A stretch of 64,000 bases of DNA, taken from positions 1 to 64,000 of the forward strand of contig JABGOU010000011.1 in the NCBI GenBank assembly GCA_018645325.1. The letters are read 5' to 3'. The position numbers and the translations under genes were made by a program. Positions 47,563 to 57,047 of this stretch are shown here, piece by piece (position 1 is the first letter of the stretch; every line of letters starts with the position of its first letter). This DNA is from Desulfobacula sp. GTDB taxonomy: Bacteria > Desulfobacterota > Desulfobacteria > Desulfobacterales > Desulfobacteraceae. The notes under the pieces are model-generated. The model was given only the letters and a program-made list of their open reading frames with translations. It had not been told where the DNA came from and did no database searches.

Positions 47563-47698
47563 GTAATTATTCAGCCCGTTAAAAAATAGTTATCCCCAAA
47601 GCCCTGTCTGATGGATATTTGCAGGAGGTTAAGCGAATAGCCTCGAAACAAATATCCACCAGACAGGGCGGTTTCAAGCGTAAGAGCTGAATAATTAC
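47563..47698 (-). mobile_element. MITE-like palindromic repeat (copy 4)
   Basis: 136 bp with perfect 13-bp terminal inverted repeats GTAATTATTCAGC/GCTGAATAATTAC, flanked by exact 8-bp repeats ATATGGTT (47555-47562 and 47699-47706). The right duplication abuts the last base of the thiamine pyrophosphokinase stop codon. Orientation is reversed relative to copies 2, 3 and 5. The best-preserved copy. Confidence 0.92.
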
Positions 47699-47706
47699 AT
47701 ATGGTT

Positions 47707-48342
47707 TTAATCTTTTGATTTTATTACAATCAGTTCACCTTTTTTTATGGAAACCGATGCAAAAGTCTCCTTAAAAAAATTACTGACCCCAAGACAAGAC
47801 CCCATTTCCAAGGTTCCATCCTCCATTGAATATTCAAGCCCTTTAAGAGTAATTCCTGTGACTTTTTGGGTAATGGGGATAAGAGATAGAAAATCTTTGG
47901 GCCCGCCTTTAATCTTTATAAAATCTTTTACAATATGAATTTCGTTGTTCTTATTTATGATCCTGGCAGGGATATTTTTTTGGGCAAGTTTTTTTAACAG
48001 GAAAATATTGGCCAGAGTATGATCCAGCCTATTACCTGTAACACCCAGCAAGGTGATATCTGTTGCATTTTTTTCCAGGGCCCAGGATATGCAGAGTTCG
48101 GTATCAGTCTGGTCTTTTCGTGAAGAAAATGTGATGGTCTTTATCTGTTTTTTTTTAAAATATTGCCGGTCATCCGGATGGATTGAGTCAAAGTCACCTA
48201 TCATCACATGGGGTAAAATACTTAATGCTCTTAAATGCCTGGCACCGCCGTCAGCGCTTATAATTATCTGGGCACTTCTGACCATGTCCTGGTTTTTTTT
48301 TGTGTAATCAAGGTCGCCATTGGCTATTATTACGCATTTCAT
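47707..48342 (-). CDS. thiN: Thiamine pyrophosphokinase
   Basis: 211 residues from the ATG at 48342; a TTG ten codons upstream is possible. SADGGARHLRAL, IGDFDSI and QTDTELCISWAL, then LLGVTGNRLDHTLANIFLL are the TPK landmarks. It makes thiamine diphosphate from thiamine and ATP. It is divergent from lptF; the MITE lies at its 3' end. Confidence 0.9.
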   Translation of the reverse strand: MKCVIIANGDLDYTKKNQDMVRSAQIIISADGGARHLRALSILPHVMIGDFDSIHPDDRQYFKKKQIKTITFSSRKDQTDTELCISWALEKNATDITLLGVTGNRLDHTLANIFLLKKLAQKNIPARIINKNNEIHIVKDFIKIKGGPKDFLSLIPITQKVTGITLKGLEYSMEDGTLEMGSCLGVSNFFKETFASVSIKKGELIVIKSKD

Positions 48343-48435
48343 AGGCAATTTATTATCATGAAAATTACGCAATGAAAACCTAATCTTTTTATCATATCTT
48401 GACTATTTGTCCGCTAACTTATATTTTTCCTGGAA

Positions 48436-49611
48436 ATGAAGAGTTTTAATATTATAAACAGATATATTCTCAGGGAACTTGTATATCCTTTTTCCATCAG
48501 CCTGTTTTTCCTGACCTTTGTCTTTTTGATGACACGGATACCGGAAATCACAAATATAGTGGTGAACTACAATGCAGATATTTTATCTATTGCATTGATG
48601 ATAGTTTATACCCTTCCAAGATTTTTAGAATTTACCATTCCCATGTCTGTTATGATATCCATCCTTTTGACATTTATGCGCATGTCACAGGAAAATGAAA
48701 TCGTTGCATTAAAAGGTGCTGGAGTTTCCCTGTATAAATTATTGCCACCAGTTCTGATTTTTTGTTTTTTAGGAGTTTTTTTGACAATGGTAATTACCGT
48801 TTTTGGAGTGTCATGGGGAAAATTGTCAATTAAAAAGAAAAGTATTGAGATTGCAAGATCAAGTATTGATGCAGCCTTGCAGGAAAGGCAATTCAATTCA
48901 AAATTGGAAGATGTCATGATTTATGTCTCCCAGGTGGATATGAAAACAAAAGAATTAAAAGATATCTTTATTGAAAACAGAAGAACAAAAGGGATCATAA
49001 GTGTCTCCATTGCTCCATCAGGGAGATTAATACGCCTTAATGATGAGCAGGTGTATACCATAAGGCTTTATAATGGAATAATTAACCAGGTGGATATTGA
49101 GGAAGGATCCGTGACCAGTATTCAATTTGAAAATTATGATATTAATATTGATTTGAATCGCATGAATAAAAATACCGGGGAAATATCAAAAGATTTTGAT
49201 GAAAGAAGTCTGGCTGATCTGGTACGGGTTATAAGGTCAGGAATTAAGGATAAAGCCAGATTGAATGAAGCTCTTATGGAATTTCATGAAAAATTTGCAA
49301 TTCCTTTTGCCTGCTTGTCTTTAGGCCTTCTTGCATTTCCTTTGGGGATTCAATCGGCTTCTTTTAGACATTCTTCCGGGTTTGGATTCGGGATCTGCTT
49401 TTTTCTCCTTTATTATTTTCTTCTGACCATAGGATGGTCAGCAGGAGAGACAGGTGATTATCCTGCTTTTTTAGGCATGTGGTTACCTGATGTAATCATG
49501 GGAGGGGTAGGAATTTATTTTCTTGTCAGAAATGCCAGGGAAAGACCAGTCAGGTTTCCTGGTTTTGCAAAAAGGGTTTTAAAGGAAGCAAAAAAAAGGA
49601 TTAAAAGATAA
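48436..49611 (+). CDS. lptF: LPS export ABC transporter permease LptF
   Basis: 391 residues with the LptF/LptG layout: two membrane helices at the start (about 15-35, 55-80), one near 100-125, a large periplasmic jellyroll domain (about 130-270), then three helices. IINRYILRELVYPF is the family's N-terminus. With LptG and the ATPase LptB (not here) it pulls LPS out of the inner membrane. First gene of the LPS block. Confidence 0.9.
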   Translation: MKSFNIINRYILRELVYPFSISLFFLTFVFLMTRIPEITNIVVNYNADILSIALMIVYTLPRFLEFTIPMSVMISILLTFMRMSQENEIVALKGAGVSLYKLLPPVLIFCFLGVFLTMVITVFGVSWGKLSIKKKSIEIARSSIDAALQERQFNSKLEDVMIYVSQVDMKTKELKDIFIENRRTKGIISVSIAPSGRLIRLNDEQVYTIRLYNGIINQVDIEEGSVTSIQFENYDINIDLNRMNKNTGEISKDFDERSLADLVRVIRSGIKDKARLNEALMEFHEKFAIPFACLSLGLLAFPLGIQSASFRHSSGFGFGICFFLLYYFLLTIGWSAGETGDYPAFLGMWLPDVIMGGVGIYFLVRNARERPVRFPGFAKRVLKEAKKRIKR

Positions 49612-49620
49612 ATATAAAAT

Positions 49621-50697
49621 ATGTCTTGTCTGCATAAATACTGGTTAAAGGAATTTTTTAAATTTTTTTCCATCATCCAGTTGATGATTCTGGTCCTGTT
49701 CGTAATTATTGATTATCTTTCCAGAATGGATAAATTTTTAAATTCAGATATTTCTCTTTTGGGCGCTTTTGGATATGTCCTGTTGAAAGTTCCCTTCATG
49801 TTTGTACAACTGACCCCGGCAGGTATTCTGCTCTCAATAATTATTGTTTTTGGATTAATGAACAGGAATAATGAGCTTTTAGCTATCAGATCCAGCGGTA
49901 TCAGTATTTATTTTCTAATAAAGCCAGCCATACTGGTGAGTGCTGTTCTTGCAGTTCTCATGTTTTTTTTAGGGGAAACCATTATCCCGATCTCCATGGC
50001 AAAGGCAAATTTTATTAAATACAATGTAATCAAAAAAAATAAAAATTATTTGTCTGCAAGAAAAGATATCTGGGTAAAGTCTGAAAATAGACTTATCCAC
50101 ATCAATTTTTTTGATCCTGCCAAACAATCTATCGCAGGTATCACCATTACTTCCTTAAGAAAAAATTTCAGCCTTGAGTCAAGAATTGATGCTGAAAAAG
50201 GATATTTTGAAAAGGGAAAATGGGTGTTTGAAAATATTATCGAGCAGATCCATGTGGAAGACTCCATGGATTATGATGTAAATTTGTATGATAAAAAACA
50301 TATTCCTCTTGAATTTAAGCCGGAAGATTTTGGAGAGGTTCTAAAAAAATCCGACGAAATGAGTTTTTTTGAATTGAAAAAATACGTTAATAAAGTTGAA
50401 GATGAAGGATATGACTCAACAACATATAGGGTGGATTTGAATGGAAAGATTGCATTCCCCTTTATTTGTATCATTATGGCTTTGACCGGGGCTGCAACGG
50501 GTATGCGATCCTTTGTAAAGGAAAATATCCCTGCAGCCATAGCCATAGGTGTTATGATCGCATTTATGTACTGGGTGATGTATGGCTTATGTCTCTCTAT
50601 GGGGTATGGAACTTTTCTGCCGCCGGTTATCAGCGCCTGGACAGCTAATATGTTTTTTTTGTGTTTTGGCACCCTTTATTTGATCAATACGGAATAA
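49621..50697 (+). CDS. lptG: LPS export ABC transporter permease LptG
   Basis: 358 residues, same fold as LptF, 9 bp downstream of it. Begins LHKYWLKEFFKFFSIIQ, contains RSSGISIYFLIKPA (cytoplasmic coupling region) and a periplasmic jellyroll. Forms the heterodimeric permease with LptF. Confidence 0.9.
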   Translation: MSCLHKYWLKEFFKFFSIIQLMILVLFVIIDYLSRMDKFLNSDISLLGAFGYVLLKVPFMFVQLTPAGILLSIIIVFGLMNRNNELLAIRSSGISIYFLIKPAILVSAVLAVLMFFLGETIIPISMAKANFIKYNVIKKNKNYLSARKDIWVKSENRLIHINFFDPAKQSIAGITITSLRKNFSLESRIDAEKGYFEKGKWVFENIIEQIHVEDSMDYDVNLYDKKHIPLEFKPEDFGEVLKKSDEMSFFELKKYVNKVEDEGYDSTTYRVDLNGKIAFPFICIIMALTGAATGMRSFVKENIPAAIAIGVMIAFMYWVMYGLCLSMGYGTFLPPVISAWTANMFFLCFGTLYLINTE

Positions 50698-50718
50698 TGG
50701 CAAAGAAAAGCAAACCAA

Positions 50719-52017
50719 ATGATCTTTTTGTATAAAACGATAATTAATATTTTATTTATCACCGGCCTTCCTTTTTTAGTACTTATATATTTTTTCTCGG
50801 AAAAAAGAAGGGCAAATATGCTTTTAAGACTTGGATTTAGAACAGGCCTGAAACCTAAACAAGTAGGGGAAAAAAGAATCTGGATCCATGCCCTTTCCGT
50901 TGGTGAAGTCATATCATCTCTGCCATTTGTCAAAGCGTTAAAAGAACAATACAAAGATCTGGATATTGTTTTTACTGCCTCAACAAAAACGGGTTTTGAT
51001 ATGGCAATGCAATTATTCTTAAAAACAGATAACCCCCTGGTGGATCAAATGGGATATTTCCCCTATGATCTGGGTTGGTCTGTTAAAAAAATAAGCAGAA
51101 CTTTAAACCCTGATGCTGTGGTTATAGTTGAGACAGACCTGTGGCCCAATTTTTTATATGAAATGAAAAAAAAAAAGACCCCCGTCATATTAATCAATGC
51201 AAGGCTTTCAAAACAATCGCTAAAGGGATATTTATTTTTCAAAAAATTTTCTTCCATGTTTTTTTCTTCCTTAGAACTTATTATGGTGCAAACCGCTCTT
51301 GATAAAAAACGATTTCAACGCATAGGAATTAATTTGGACAAAATATTAGTTACTGGAAATATCAAGTTTGACCAACCCGTTGAAGATATGGATAAAAAAA
51401 TGATTGAAAGCCTGAAAGATCGGTTTGGCATGCAAAAAAAAAACCAGGTGATTGTAGCCGGTTCAACCCATGAAGGAGAAGAAAAACTTATTGGCAAAGT
51501 ATATAAAAAACTAAAGAAAAATTTTCCAGGGCTTAAGTTGATCCTTGCTCCAAGAAACCCTAAAAGATGTTCTCAAATTTTATCTTATTTTTTGTCCAAT
51601 GATATTGATACAGTTTTAATGTCGGCAATTGATGATCTCAAAGATTGTCCAGATCTTATCCTGGTGGATCAAATGGGAGAACTTTGCAGTATGTATGCCA
51701 TTTGCAATGTGGCATTTATCGGAGGATCAATGGTGAGACAGGGGGGCCATAATCCTCTGGAACCGGCCTCTTTTTCCAAACCCATTATTTTTGGAGAGGA
51801 TATGTCTGATTTTTTGTTGATTTCAACCTGGCTTTTGGATCACGGGGGTGCCAAAAGGGTTAAATCTGAAAAAGACCTGACAAAAGTTCTTGGAACCCTG
51901 TTGGGAGACAGGCAGTTACAAAAGAATATGGGGGCTAAAAACTTTGAAATTTTTTCAAGAAATTCCGGAGCAGTAAAAAAAATTATAAGAAATATGGAGC
52001 TTTTTCATATTGTTTGA
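50719..52017 (+). CDS. waaA: 3-deoxy-D-manno-octulosonic-acid (Kdo) transferase
   Basis: 432 residues, GT30. An N-terminal membrane anchor is followed by HALSVGEVISSLPFVKAL, VETDLWPNFL, AGSTHEGEE and GHNPLEPA; the last two are hallmark motifs of WaaA. It adds Kdo (or, given kdnAB nearby, Kdo8N) to lipid A precursor. It overlaps lpxK by eight bases. Confidence 0.93.
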   Translation: MIFLYKTIINILFITGLPFLVLIYFFSEKRRANMLLRLGFRTGLKPKQVGEKRIWIHALSVGEVISSLPFVKALKEQYKDLDIVFTASTKTGFDMAMQLFLKTDNPLVDQMGYFPYDLGWSVKKISRTLNPDAVVIVETDLWPNFLYEMKKKKTPVILINARLSKQSLKGYLFFKKFSSMFFSSLELIMVQTALDKKRFQRIGINLDKILVTGNIKFDQPVEDMDKKMIESLKDRFGMQKKNQVIVAGSTHEGEEKLIGKVYKKLKKNFPGLKLILAPRNPKRCSQILSYFLSNDIDTVLMSAIDDLKDCPDLILVDQMGELCSMYAICNVAFIGGSMVRQGGHNPLEPASFSKPIIFGEDMSDFLLISTWLLDHGGAKRVKSEKDLTKVLGTLLGDRQLQKNMGAKNFEIFSRNSGAVKKIIRNMELFHIV

Positions 52018-53143
52018 AAAACACTTAAATAAATTAGAAAAAAGGATTACTCAAATTTCAGAAAGCCATTATAAGCCTGGGATATTTTCCTTTGAATGGT
52101 TTGCCATTGCAATTTCAAATGTCTATGGTCTGGGTGTAAGGTTTCGGCTCTGGCTGTATAATAAAGGTATTTTAAAACAGAGAGCCCTGCCTTGTTTTGT
52201 TATTTCCGTTGGGAATATTGTTGTTGGGGGAACAGGAAAAACACCCATGGCTATTTATCTGGCCCAGGTTTTAAAAAAAATGGGGAAACAGCCAGTTGTA
52301 GTAAGCCGAGGGTATAAGGGATGCTATAAAGGCGATGCAGGGATTGTTTCCGATGGAGACAAGATTTTTTTGAGTGCAAAAGATTCAGGAGATGAGCCGT
52401 ATATGATGGCAAAAAGAAGAGCATTTCCCATTGTAATCGGTAAAGACAGATTTAAGGCAGGAATGAGGGCAATTAATGCATTCAAACCTGATGTGATAGT
52501 ACTTGATGATGGATTTCAGCATTTAAAACTTAAGAGAGATCTTGATTTCTTACTTCTGGATTATTTATCCCCTTTAGGGAATAAAAGATTTCTTCCAGCC
52601 GGTCGATTGAGGGAGTCTCCTCTGACTTGCGCCCAAAGAACAGATGCTCTCATTTTTACAAGATGTCTGGATATTGATGAAAATACTGAAAGTATTGACG
52701 AGGTTCTGAAATATTATACTGATCGCCCCGAATTTAAAACCTTTCACAGGCCCTTTATTTTAAAGCACATTGTCAAAGGCACAAATTTGAAAACAAGCCA
52801 AAACGATGTTGGAGGGTTAAAGGGGAAAAAGGCTGTCCTTTTTTCAGGAATTGCAAAAAATTTTTCTTTTTATAATACAATGAAAGAATTGGGCATTAAT
52901 ATCCTGGATCATCTTGAATTCAAAGACCATTACAGGTATAAAGACTCTGACATTTTAATGATTAACAAGTTGGCTAAAAAGGTTTGCGCTGATCTTGTTT
53001 TAACAACTGAAAAGGACTGGGCAAAGCTTGATAAGGATTCAAAATGGGGTCTGGATTTAATTGTAATGGGCATTCAAATAGAGTTTGAACACCCTCAGAA
53101 ATTTGAATCTTTTTTAAGTTCAAGGTTACAAAAAAATGAATGA
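52010..53143 (+). CDS. lpxK: Tetraacyldisaccharide 4'-kinase
   Basis: 377 residues from a TTG at 52010; GGAG at 51996-51999 is the ribosome site and no nearer ATG exists. Walker A GGTGKTP (73-79), then VSRGYKG, DDGFQHLKLKRD and the late TTEKDWAKL motif. It phosphorylates the lipid A disaccharide at the inner membrane. Confidence 0.93.
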   Translation: MFEKHLNKLEKRITQISESHYKPGIFSFEWFAIAISNVYGLGVRFRLWLYNKGILKQRALPCFVISVGNIVVGGTGKTPMAIYLAQVLKKMGKQPVVVSRGYKGCYKGDAGIVSDGDKIFLSAKDSGDEPYMMAKRRAFPIVIGKDRFKAGMRAINAFKPDVIVLDDGFQHLKLKRDLDFLLLDYLSPLGNKRFLPAGRLRESPLTCAQRTDALIFTRCLDIDENTESIDEVLKYYTDRPEFKTFHRPFILKHIVKGTNLKTSQNDVGGLKGKKAVLFSGIAKNFSFYNTMKELGINILDHLEFKDHYRYKDSDILMINKLAKKVCADLVLTTEKDWAKLDKDSKWGLDLIVMGIQIEFEHPQKFESFLSSRLQKNE

Positions 53144-54029
53144 TGAAAGAATATACAAGTTGTTAAAGCTTATGGTTGATTTACTGGCAATGATTCCAAG
53201 GAGAATTTTAAATTTCTTTTCAGATCTTCTTGGACTTGTCTGGTATATGCTGGATAAAAGGCATCGTAATGTTGTTCTGGAAAATATAAATCTTGCATAT
53301 CCAAAAAAATTTTCCAAATCAGATGCCAAAAAATTTACAAGAAAAAACTTGAAATTTATTGCAGGATTCATTTTTGAGATTATCTGGTCATACTCGAAAA
53401 AACAGGATGAATTATATAAATATTTTTCTATTAAGGGACTGGCAAACATTGAAAATGCGATAAAAAAAAGAAAGGGCGTTATTTTGCTGACCGGCCATAT
53501 GGGTAATTTTGAACTTTTTATTCCAGCATTTGCCAAGGCGGGAATCGAACCCTATGTGCTTTATCGAAAATTTGATTTTAAGCCTCTGGAAAGACTAATG
53601 TGCAAAATGCGGCAGCGTTTTGGAGTTACTTTGATGCCTTTGAGGGGTGCATCTAAAAAAATTGATGAAATTTTAAAAAATGGGGGTATCGTGGGAACGA
53701 TGCTTGACCAGAATGTGGATTGGTATAAGGGGGTATTTGTCAATTTTTTTGGCAAACCTGCGTGTACCAATAATGGTTTGGCAAAGATAGTATTAAGATC
53801 AAAACCCGCAGTAGTTCCATTGTGCATCATAAAAAAGAACAATAATTATATTGTTGAATTTTTCCCTGAAATTCCCTTGAAAATTTCAGGAGATCCAATC
53901 AAGGATATAGAAAATAATACCCAGAACTATGCGTCTGCCATAGAGGCTATGGTTAGACTATCCCCGGAACAATACTTCTGGGTACACAACCGATGGAAAA
54001 CCAAACCTTATTGTATCCTTAAAGATTAG
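53136..54029 (+). CDS. lpxL: Lipid A lauroyl acyltransferase-like (LpxL/HtrB family)
   Basis: 297 residues. The catalytic HX4E (His121-Glu126 in TGHMGNFE) and the downstream GIVGTMLDQNVDW segment are diagnostic. An N-terminal helix anchors it. It adds a secondary acyl chain to Kdo-lipid A. It overlaps lpxK by eight bases; chain length cannot be told. Confidence 0.88.
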   Translation: MNDERIYKLLKLMVDLLAMIPRRILNFFSDLLGLVWYMLDKRHRNVVLENINLAYPKKFSKSDAKKFTRKNLKFIAGFIFEIIWSYSKKQDELYKYFSIKGLANIENAIKKRKGVILLTGHMGNFELFIPAFAKAGIEPYVLYRKFDFKPLERLMCKMRQRFGVTLMPLRGASKKIDEILKNGGIVGTMLDQNVDWYKGVFVNFFGKPACTNNGLAKIVLRSKPAVVPLCIIKKNNNYIVEFFPEIPLKISGDPIKDIENNTQNYASAIEAMVRLSPEQYFWVHNRWKTKPYCILKD

Positions 54030-54043
54030 GTTAAACTCAATAT

Positions 54044-55099
54044 ATGGGATTTATAGATCTTATAGACTCTGGCAGGGCTAAAATCATGATAAGGGCGGCC
54101 AACTGGGTTGGAGATGCCATCATGACTACCCCTGTTATCCGGGCTGTCAGAAAAAACTATCCTGCGGCGGTTATAATAGTACTGGCAAAACCATGGGTGA
54201 TTCCTGTTTATGAAAACAATCCATATATTGACAAGATTTTGCTCTATGATAACAGCGGCCGCCACAAAAAAGGATTTGGAACTCTGGCACTTGCAAAAGA
54301 CTTAAGAACTTATCGGTTTGATCTGACCATTTTGATGCAAAATGCGTTTGAGGCAGGACTGATCGCTTTTTTAGGCGGCATAAAAGAAAGGATAGGATAT
54401 AATACAGATGGTAGAGGATTCCTTTTAAACAGAGGTATTAAATTGAATCCTGACCTAAAAAAAGGGCATTTAATTGATTATTATATCGGTATCTTAAAAG
54501 GGGCACATTTAGAAGATGACGGCCGAAACCTTGATTTATTTCTTTGCAAATCCGACAGAAAATTTGCGAACCGATTTCTTGAACTAAAAAAATTTGATTC
54601 TTCTCAACCTGTTATTGGTATTAATCCAGGGGCAACTGGAGGAACAGCAAAGAGATGGTTCCCGGAAAGGTATGCAGAAGTCTGTAAAAATTTGGCGCAA
54701 AAATTTAAGGTTAAAATATTTATTTTTGGTGGGCCTGCAGATATTGAGCTTGGAGAATATATTGCCGGGCTGTCCAGGGGGTGCTGTATCAATATTGCCG
54801 GTAAAACCAGCCTTGGCCAGGCATTTGCGCTTATAGAAAAATGTTCTTTGTTTATTACCAATGATTCCGGACTTATGCATGCAGCAGCAGCTTTAAATAT
54901 TAACCAGCTAGCAGTGATAGGCTCCACAGATTATATTGCCACAGCACCATCAAATAAAAACAGCATCATGGTCAGAGCAAAGGTTCCCTGCAGTCCGTGC
55001 TTGAAAGATATCTGCCCGACGAATCATAAATGTATGGATAAAATCAGTGTTGACATGGTCATGGAAACCTGTAAGTCTCTTTTGAAAGATAGCTGGTAA
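54044..55099 (+). CDS. waaF: ADP-heptose:LPS heptosyltransferase II
   Basis: 351 residues, GT9. NWVGDAIMTTPVIRAV at the N-terminus, GINPGATGGTAKRWFPERY, FITNDSGLMHAAAAL and VPCSPCLKDICPTNHKCM are WaaF hallmarks. It adds the second heptose of the inner core. Its TAA overlaps the waaC start as TAATG. Confidence 0.9.
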   Translation: MGFIDLIDSGRAKIMIRAANWVGDAIMTTPVIRAVRKNYPAAVIIVLAKPWVIPVYENNPYIDKILLYDNSGRHKKGFGTLALAKDLRTYRFDLTILMQNAFEAGLIAFLGGIKERIGYNTDGRGFLLNRGIKLNPDLKKGHLIDYYIGILKGAHLEDDGRNLDLFLCKSDRKFANRFLELKKFDSSQPVIGINPGATGGTAKRWFPERYAEVCKNLAQKFKVKIFIFGGPADIELGEYIAGLSRGCCINIAGKTSLGQAFALIEKCSLFITNDSGLMHAAAALNINQLAVIGSTDYIATAPSNKNSIMVRAKVPCSPCLKDICPTNHKCMDKISVDMVMETCKSLLKDSW

Positions 55100-56130
55100 T
55101 GCCTTTAAGGGGAATTTTTTTGTTTGACAGCGTAAAAAATATATTGATCATAAAACCCAGTGCCCTGGGGGATATTGTCCATTCTCTTCCTTTTCTGGCT
55201 GTGATAAAAAAAAAATTCCCCAATGCAAAAATAGACTGGGTTGTAGCTTTTGGCCTTCATAAATTCCTTGAAGGCCACCCAATGATTAACCGATTATGGA
55301 TAATTAAAAAAGACCAGTGGAAAAAACCAGGTAACCTCAATCATACACTCAAAGAGATCAATGAACTTAAAAAAGGCCTGAAAGCTTCTGAATATGATGT
55401 TTCCATAGATCTTTCCGGGCTTTTAAGGTCTGGAATTATAACCTGGTTTTCAAAGGCCGGGATTAAGCTGGGATTTAAAGAGTCTGATGAAGGAAGCTCT
55501 TTATTCTATACTCATAAAATTCATGGTTCCATGAATATTCATGCCATAGACAGATACCTTGAAATTGCAAAATTTATGGGGTGTTCCATAGATAAAATAG
55601 ATTATCCCTTTGCACCTTATGATCCCTGCCCGTCAATATTAAAAGAACTGCCAGAAGATTTTGTAGTTATGAGCCCTTCGGCAGGCAAACCTGCCAATCG
55701 CTGGCAGGCTAAAAAGTTTGGGAGGCTTGCTGCAAAACTTTTGCTTCCCACTGTCGTAATTGCAAGTTTGGGAGAAGCAAAAATTGCCCGGGAAGTTGTA
55801 GCCCATTCCAATGGGAAAGCCATATCTGTTGCAGGCATGACCGGTTTAAAAGAACTTGTTGCCCTGATTGGCAGAGCTAGTTTTTTTGTCTGTAATGATA
55901 CAGGACCCATGCATATCGCAGCCGCATTAAATGTCCCCGCGTTTGCTATTTTTGGTCCGGCTAACCCGTTAAGAACAGGCCCTTATGGAACAATCCACAC
56001 GGTTATTCAAAGAAAGATGGATTGTGCACCCTGCTATGCAAAGCAACCTTGTTCACATTTCAGGTGTATGAATGAGTTAAGTGTTGAAGATGTTTTTAAA
56101 ATAATAGACCAAAAGATCAGGCAAACATGA
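55099..56130 (+). CDS. waaC: LPS heptosyltransferase I-like
   Basis: 343 residues, GT9. ILIIKPSALGDIVHSLPFL, LSGLLRSG, CNDTGPMHIAAALNVPAFAIFGPANP are present. It adds the first heptose. ATG 55099 couples to waaF; the TTG at 55120, seven bases after AGGGG, is an alternative start that drops seven residues. Cysteines CAPCYAKQPCSHFRCM near the end resemble those in WaaF. Confidence 0.87.
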   Translation: MPLRGIFLFDSVKNILIIKPSALGDIVHSLPFLAVIKKKFPNAKIDWVVAFGLHKFLEGHPMINRLWIIKKDQWKKPGNLNHTLKEINELKKGLKASEYDVSIDLSGLLRSGIITWFSKAGIKLGFKESDEGSSLFYTHKIHGSMNIHAIDRYLEIAKFMGCSIDKIDYPFAPYDPCPSILKELPEDFVVMSPSAGKPANRWQAKKFGRLAAKLLLPTVVIASLGEAKIAREVVAHSNGKAISVAGMTGLKELVALIGRASFFVCNDTGPMHIAAALNVPAFAIFGPANPLRTGPYGTIHTVIQRKMDCAPCYAKQPCSHFRCMNELSVEDVFKIIDQKIRQT

Positions 56131-56918
56131 AAATATCTTTGATCATTACAACTTATAATCGTCCGGGTGCGCTTAAAAGGGTTTTGGACGGTCTTATATC
56201 CCAGACCATTCTTCCAGAAGAAATTATAATAGCAGATGATGGGTCAGATAATAATACAAAAACCATGCTTCAACCCTTTCTGGATCAAACTCAAATTAAT
56301 ATTAAACATGTATGGCATGAAGATATTGGTTTCAGGGCGGCACGGATCAGAAACATGGCCATTGCCGAATCTAATGGCGACTACATAATCCTGCTTGACG
56401 GGGATTGTATCCCGGAAAAACACTTTATTCAAGATCATAAGGATCTGGCACAAAAAGGTTTTTTCTTCCAGGGAAAAAGGGTGATTGTGAACCAATCCTT
56501 TGCAAAAATATTTAACCATAAGGACTGTAATTCAAAAACAATATTGATGATTCAATCATTAAAAAAAGAAATATCCAACAGCCACCATATTTTTCGAATC
56601 CCTTTTTTCCCTTCATATACCATAAAAAAACTGTCAGGAGTAAGAAGCTGTAATATGGGCCTGTTCAGGGATGATATTACAGCGGTTAATGGGTTTAATC
56701 ATGATTTTGAGGGATGGGGCCGTGAAGATTCGGAGCTGGTAGTGCGTTTATTCAAATATGGTTTAAAAAGAAAAGAAAATCCGTTTAAGGCCATTTGTTT
56801 TCATCTATGGCATCATGATAATAAAAGAAATTGTCTTGAGAAGAATGATAGAATTCTTAAAAAAGTAATGGAGTCGGAATCATTTTTTTGTAAATCAGGA
56901 CTTAATGAACTTGTTTGA
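56127..56918 (+). CDS. Family 2 glycosyltransferase with C-terminal Glyco_transf_7C-like motif
   Basis: 263 residues, overlapping waaC by four bases. The N-terminal GT-A domain has SLIITTYNRPGALKRVLDGL and the metal-binding LLDGDCIP (DXD-like); GFNHDFEGWGREDSELVVRL matches the galactosyltransferase-type C-terminal motif. It presumably adds a core hexose. Acceptor unknown. Confidence 0.82.
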   Translation: MKISLIITTYNRPGALKRVLDGLISQTILPEEIIIADDGSDNNTKTMLQPFLDQTQINIKHVWHEDIGFRAARIRNMAIAESNGDYIILLDGDCIPEKHFIQDHKDLAQKGFFFQGKRVIVNQSFAKIFNHKDCNSKTILMIQSLKKEISNSHHIFRIPFFPSYTIKKLSGVRSCNMGLFRDDITAVNGFNHDFEGWGREDSELVVRLFKYGLKRKENPFKAICFHLWHHDNKRNCLEKNDRILKKVMESESFFCKSGLNELV

Positions 56919-57047
56919 ATCAAAACAGGACATATTCATATTTGGCCTTTGATGCAACGCAGTAGATGGGCCAAAAGACAAGCAATTTCGTTTGCTTTAT
57001 AAAATTTGCGGTCCTTAATATCCAGACAGGAGATTAAAAACTAAAAT

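Noticed and set aside
48399-48427. TTGACT-17-TATTTT promoter before lptF
   Set aside because: Good boxes, but the implied transcript would start within two bases of the lptF ATG, leaving no leader, so I do not list it as a feature.
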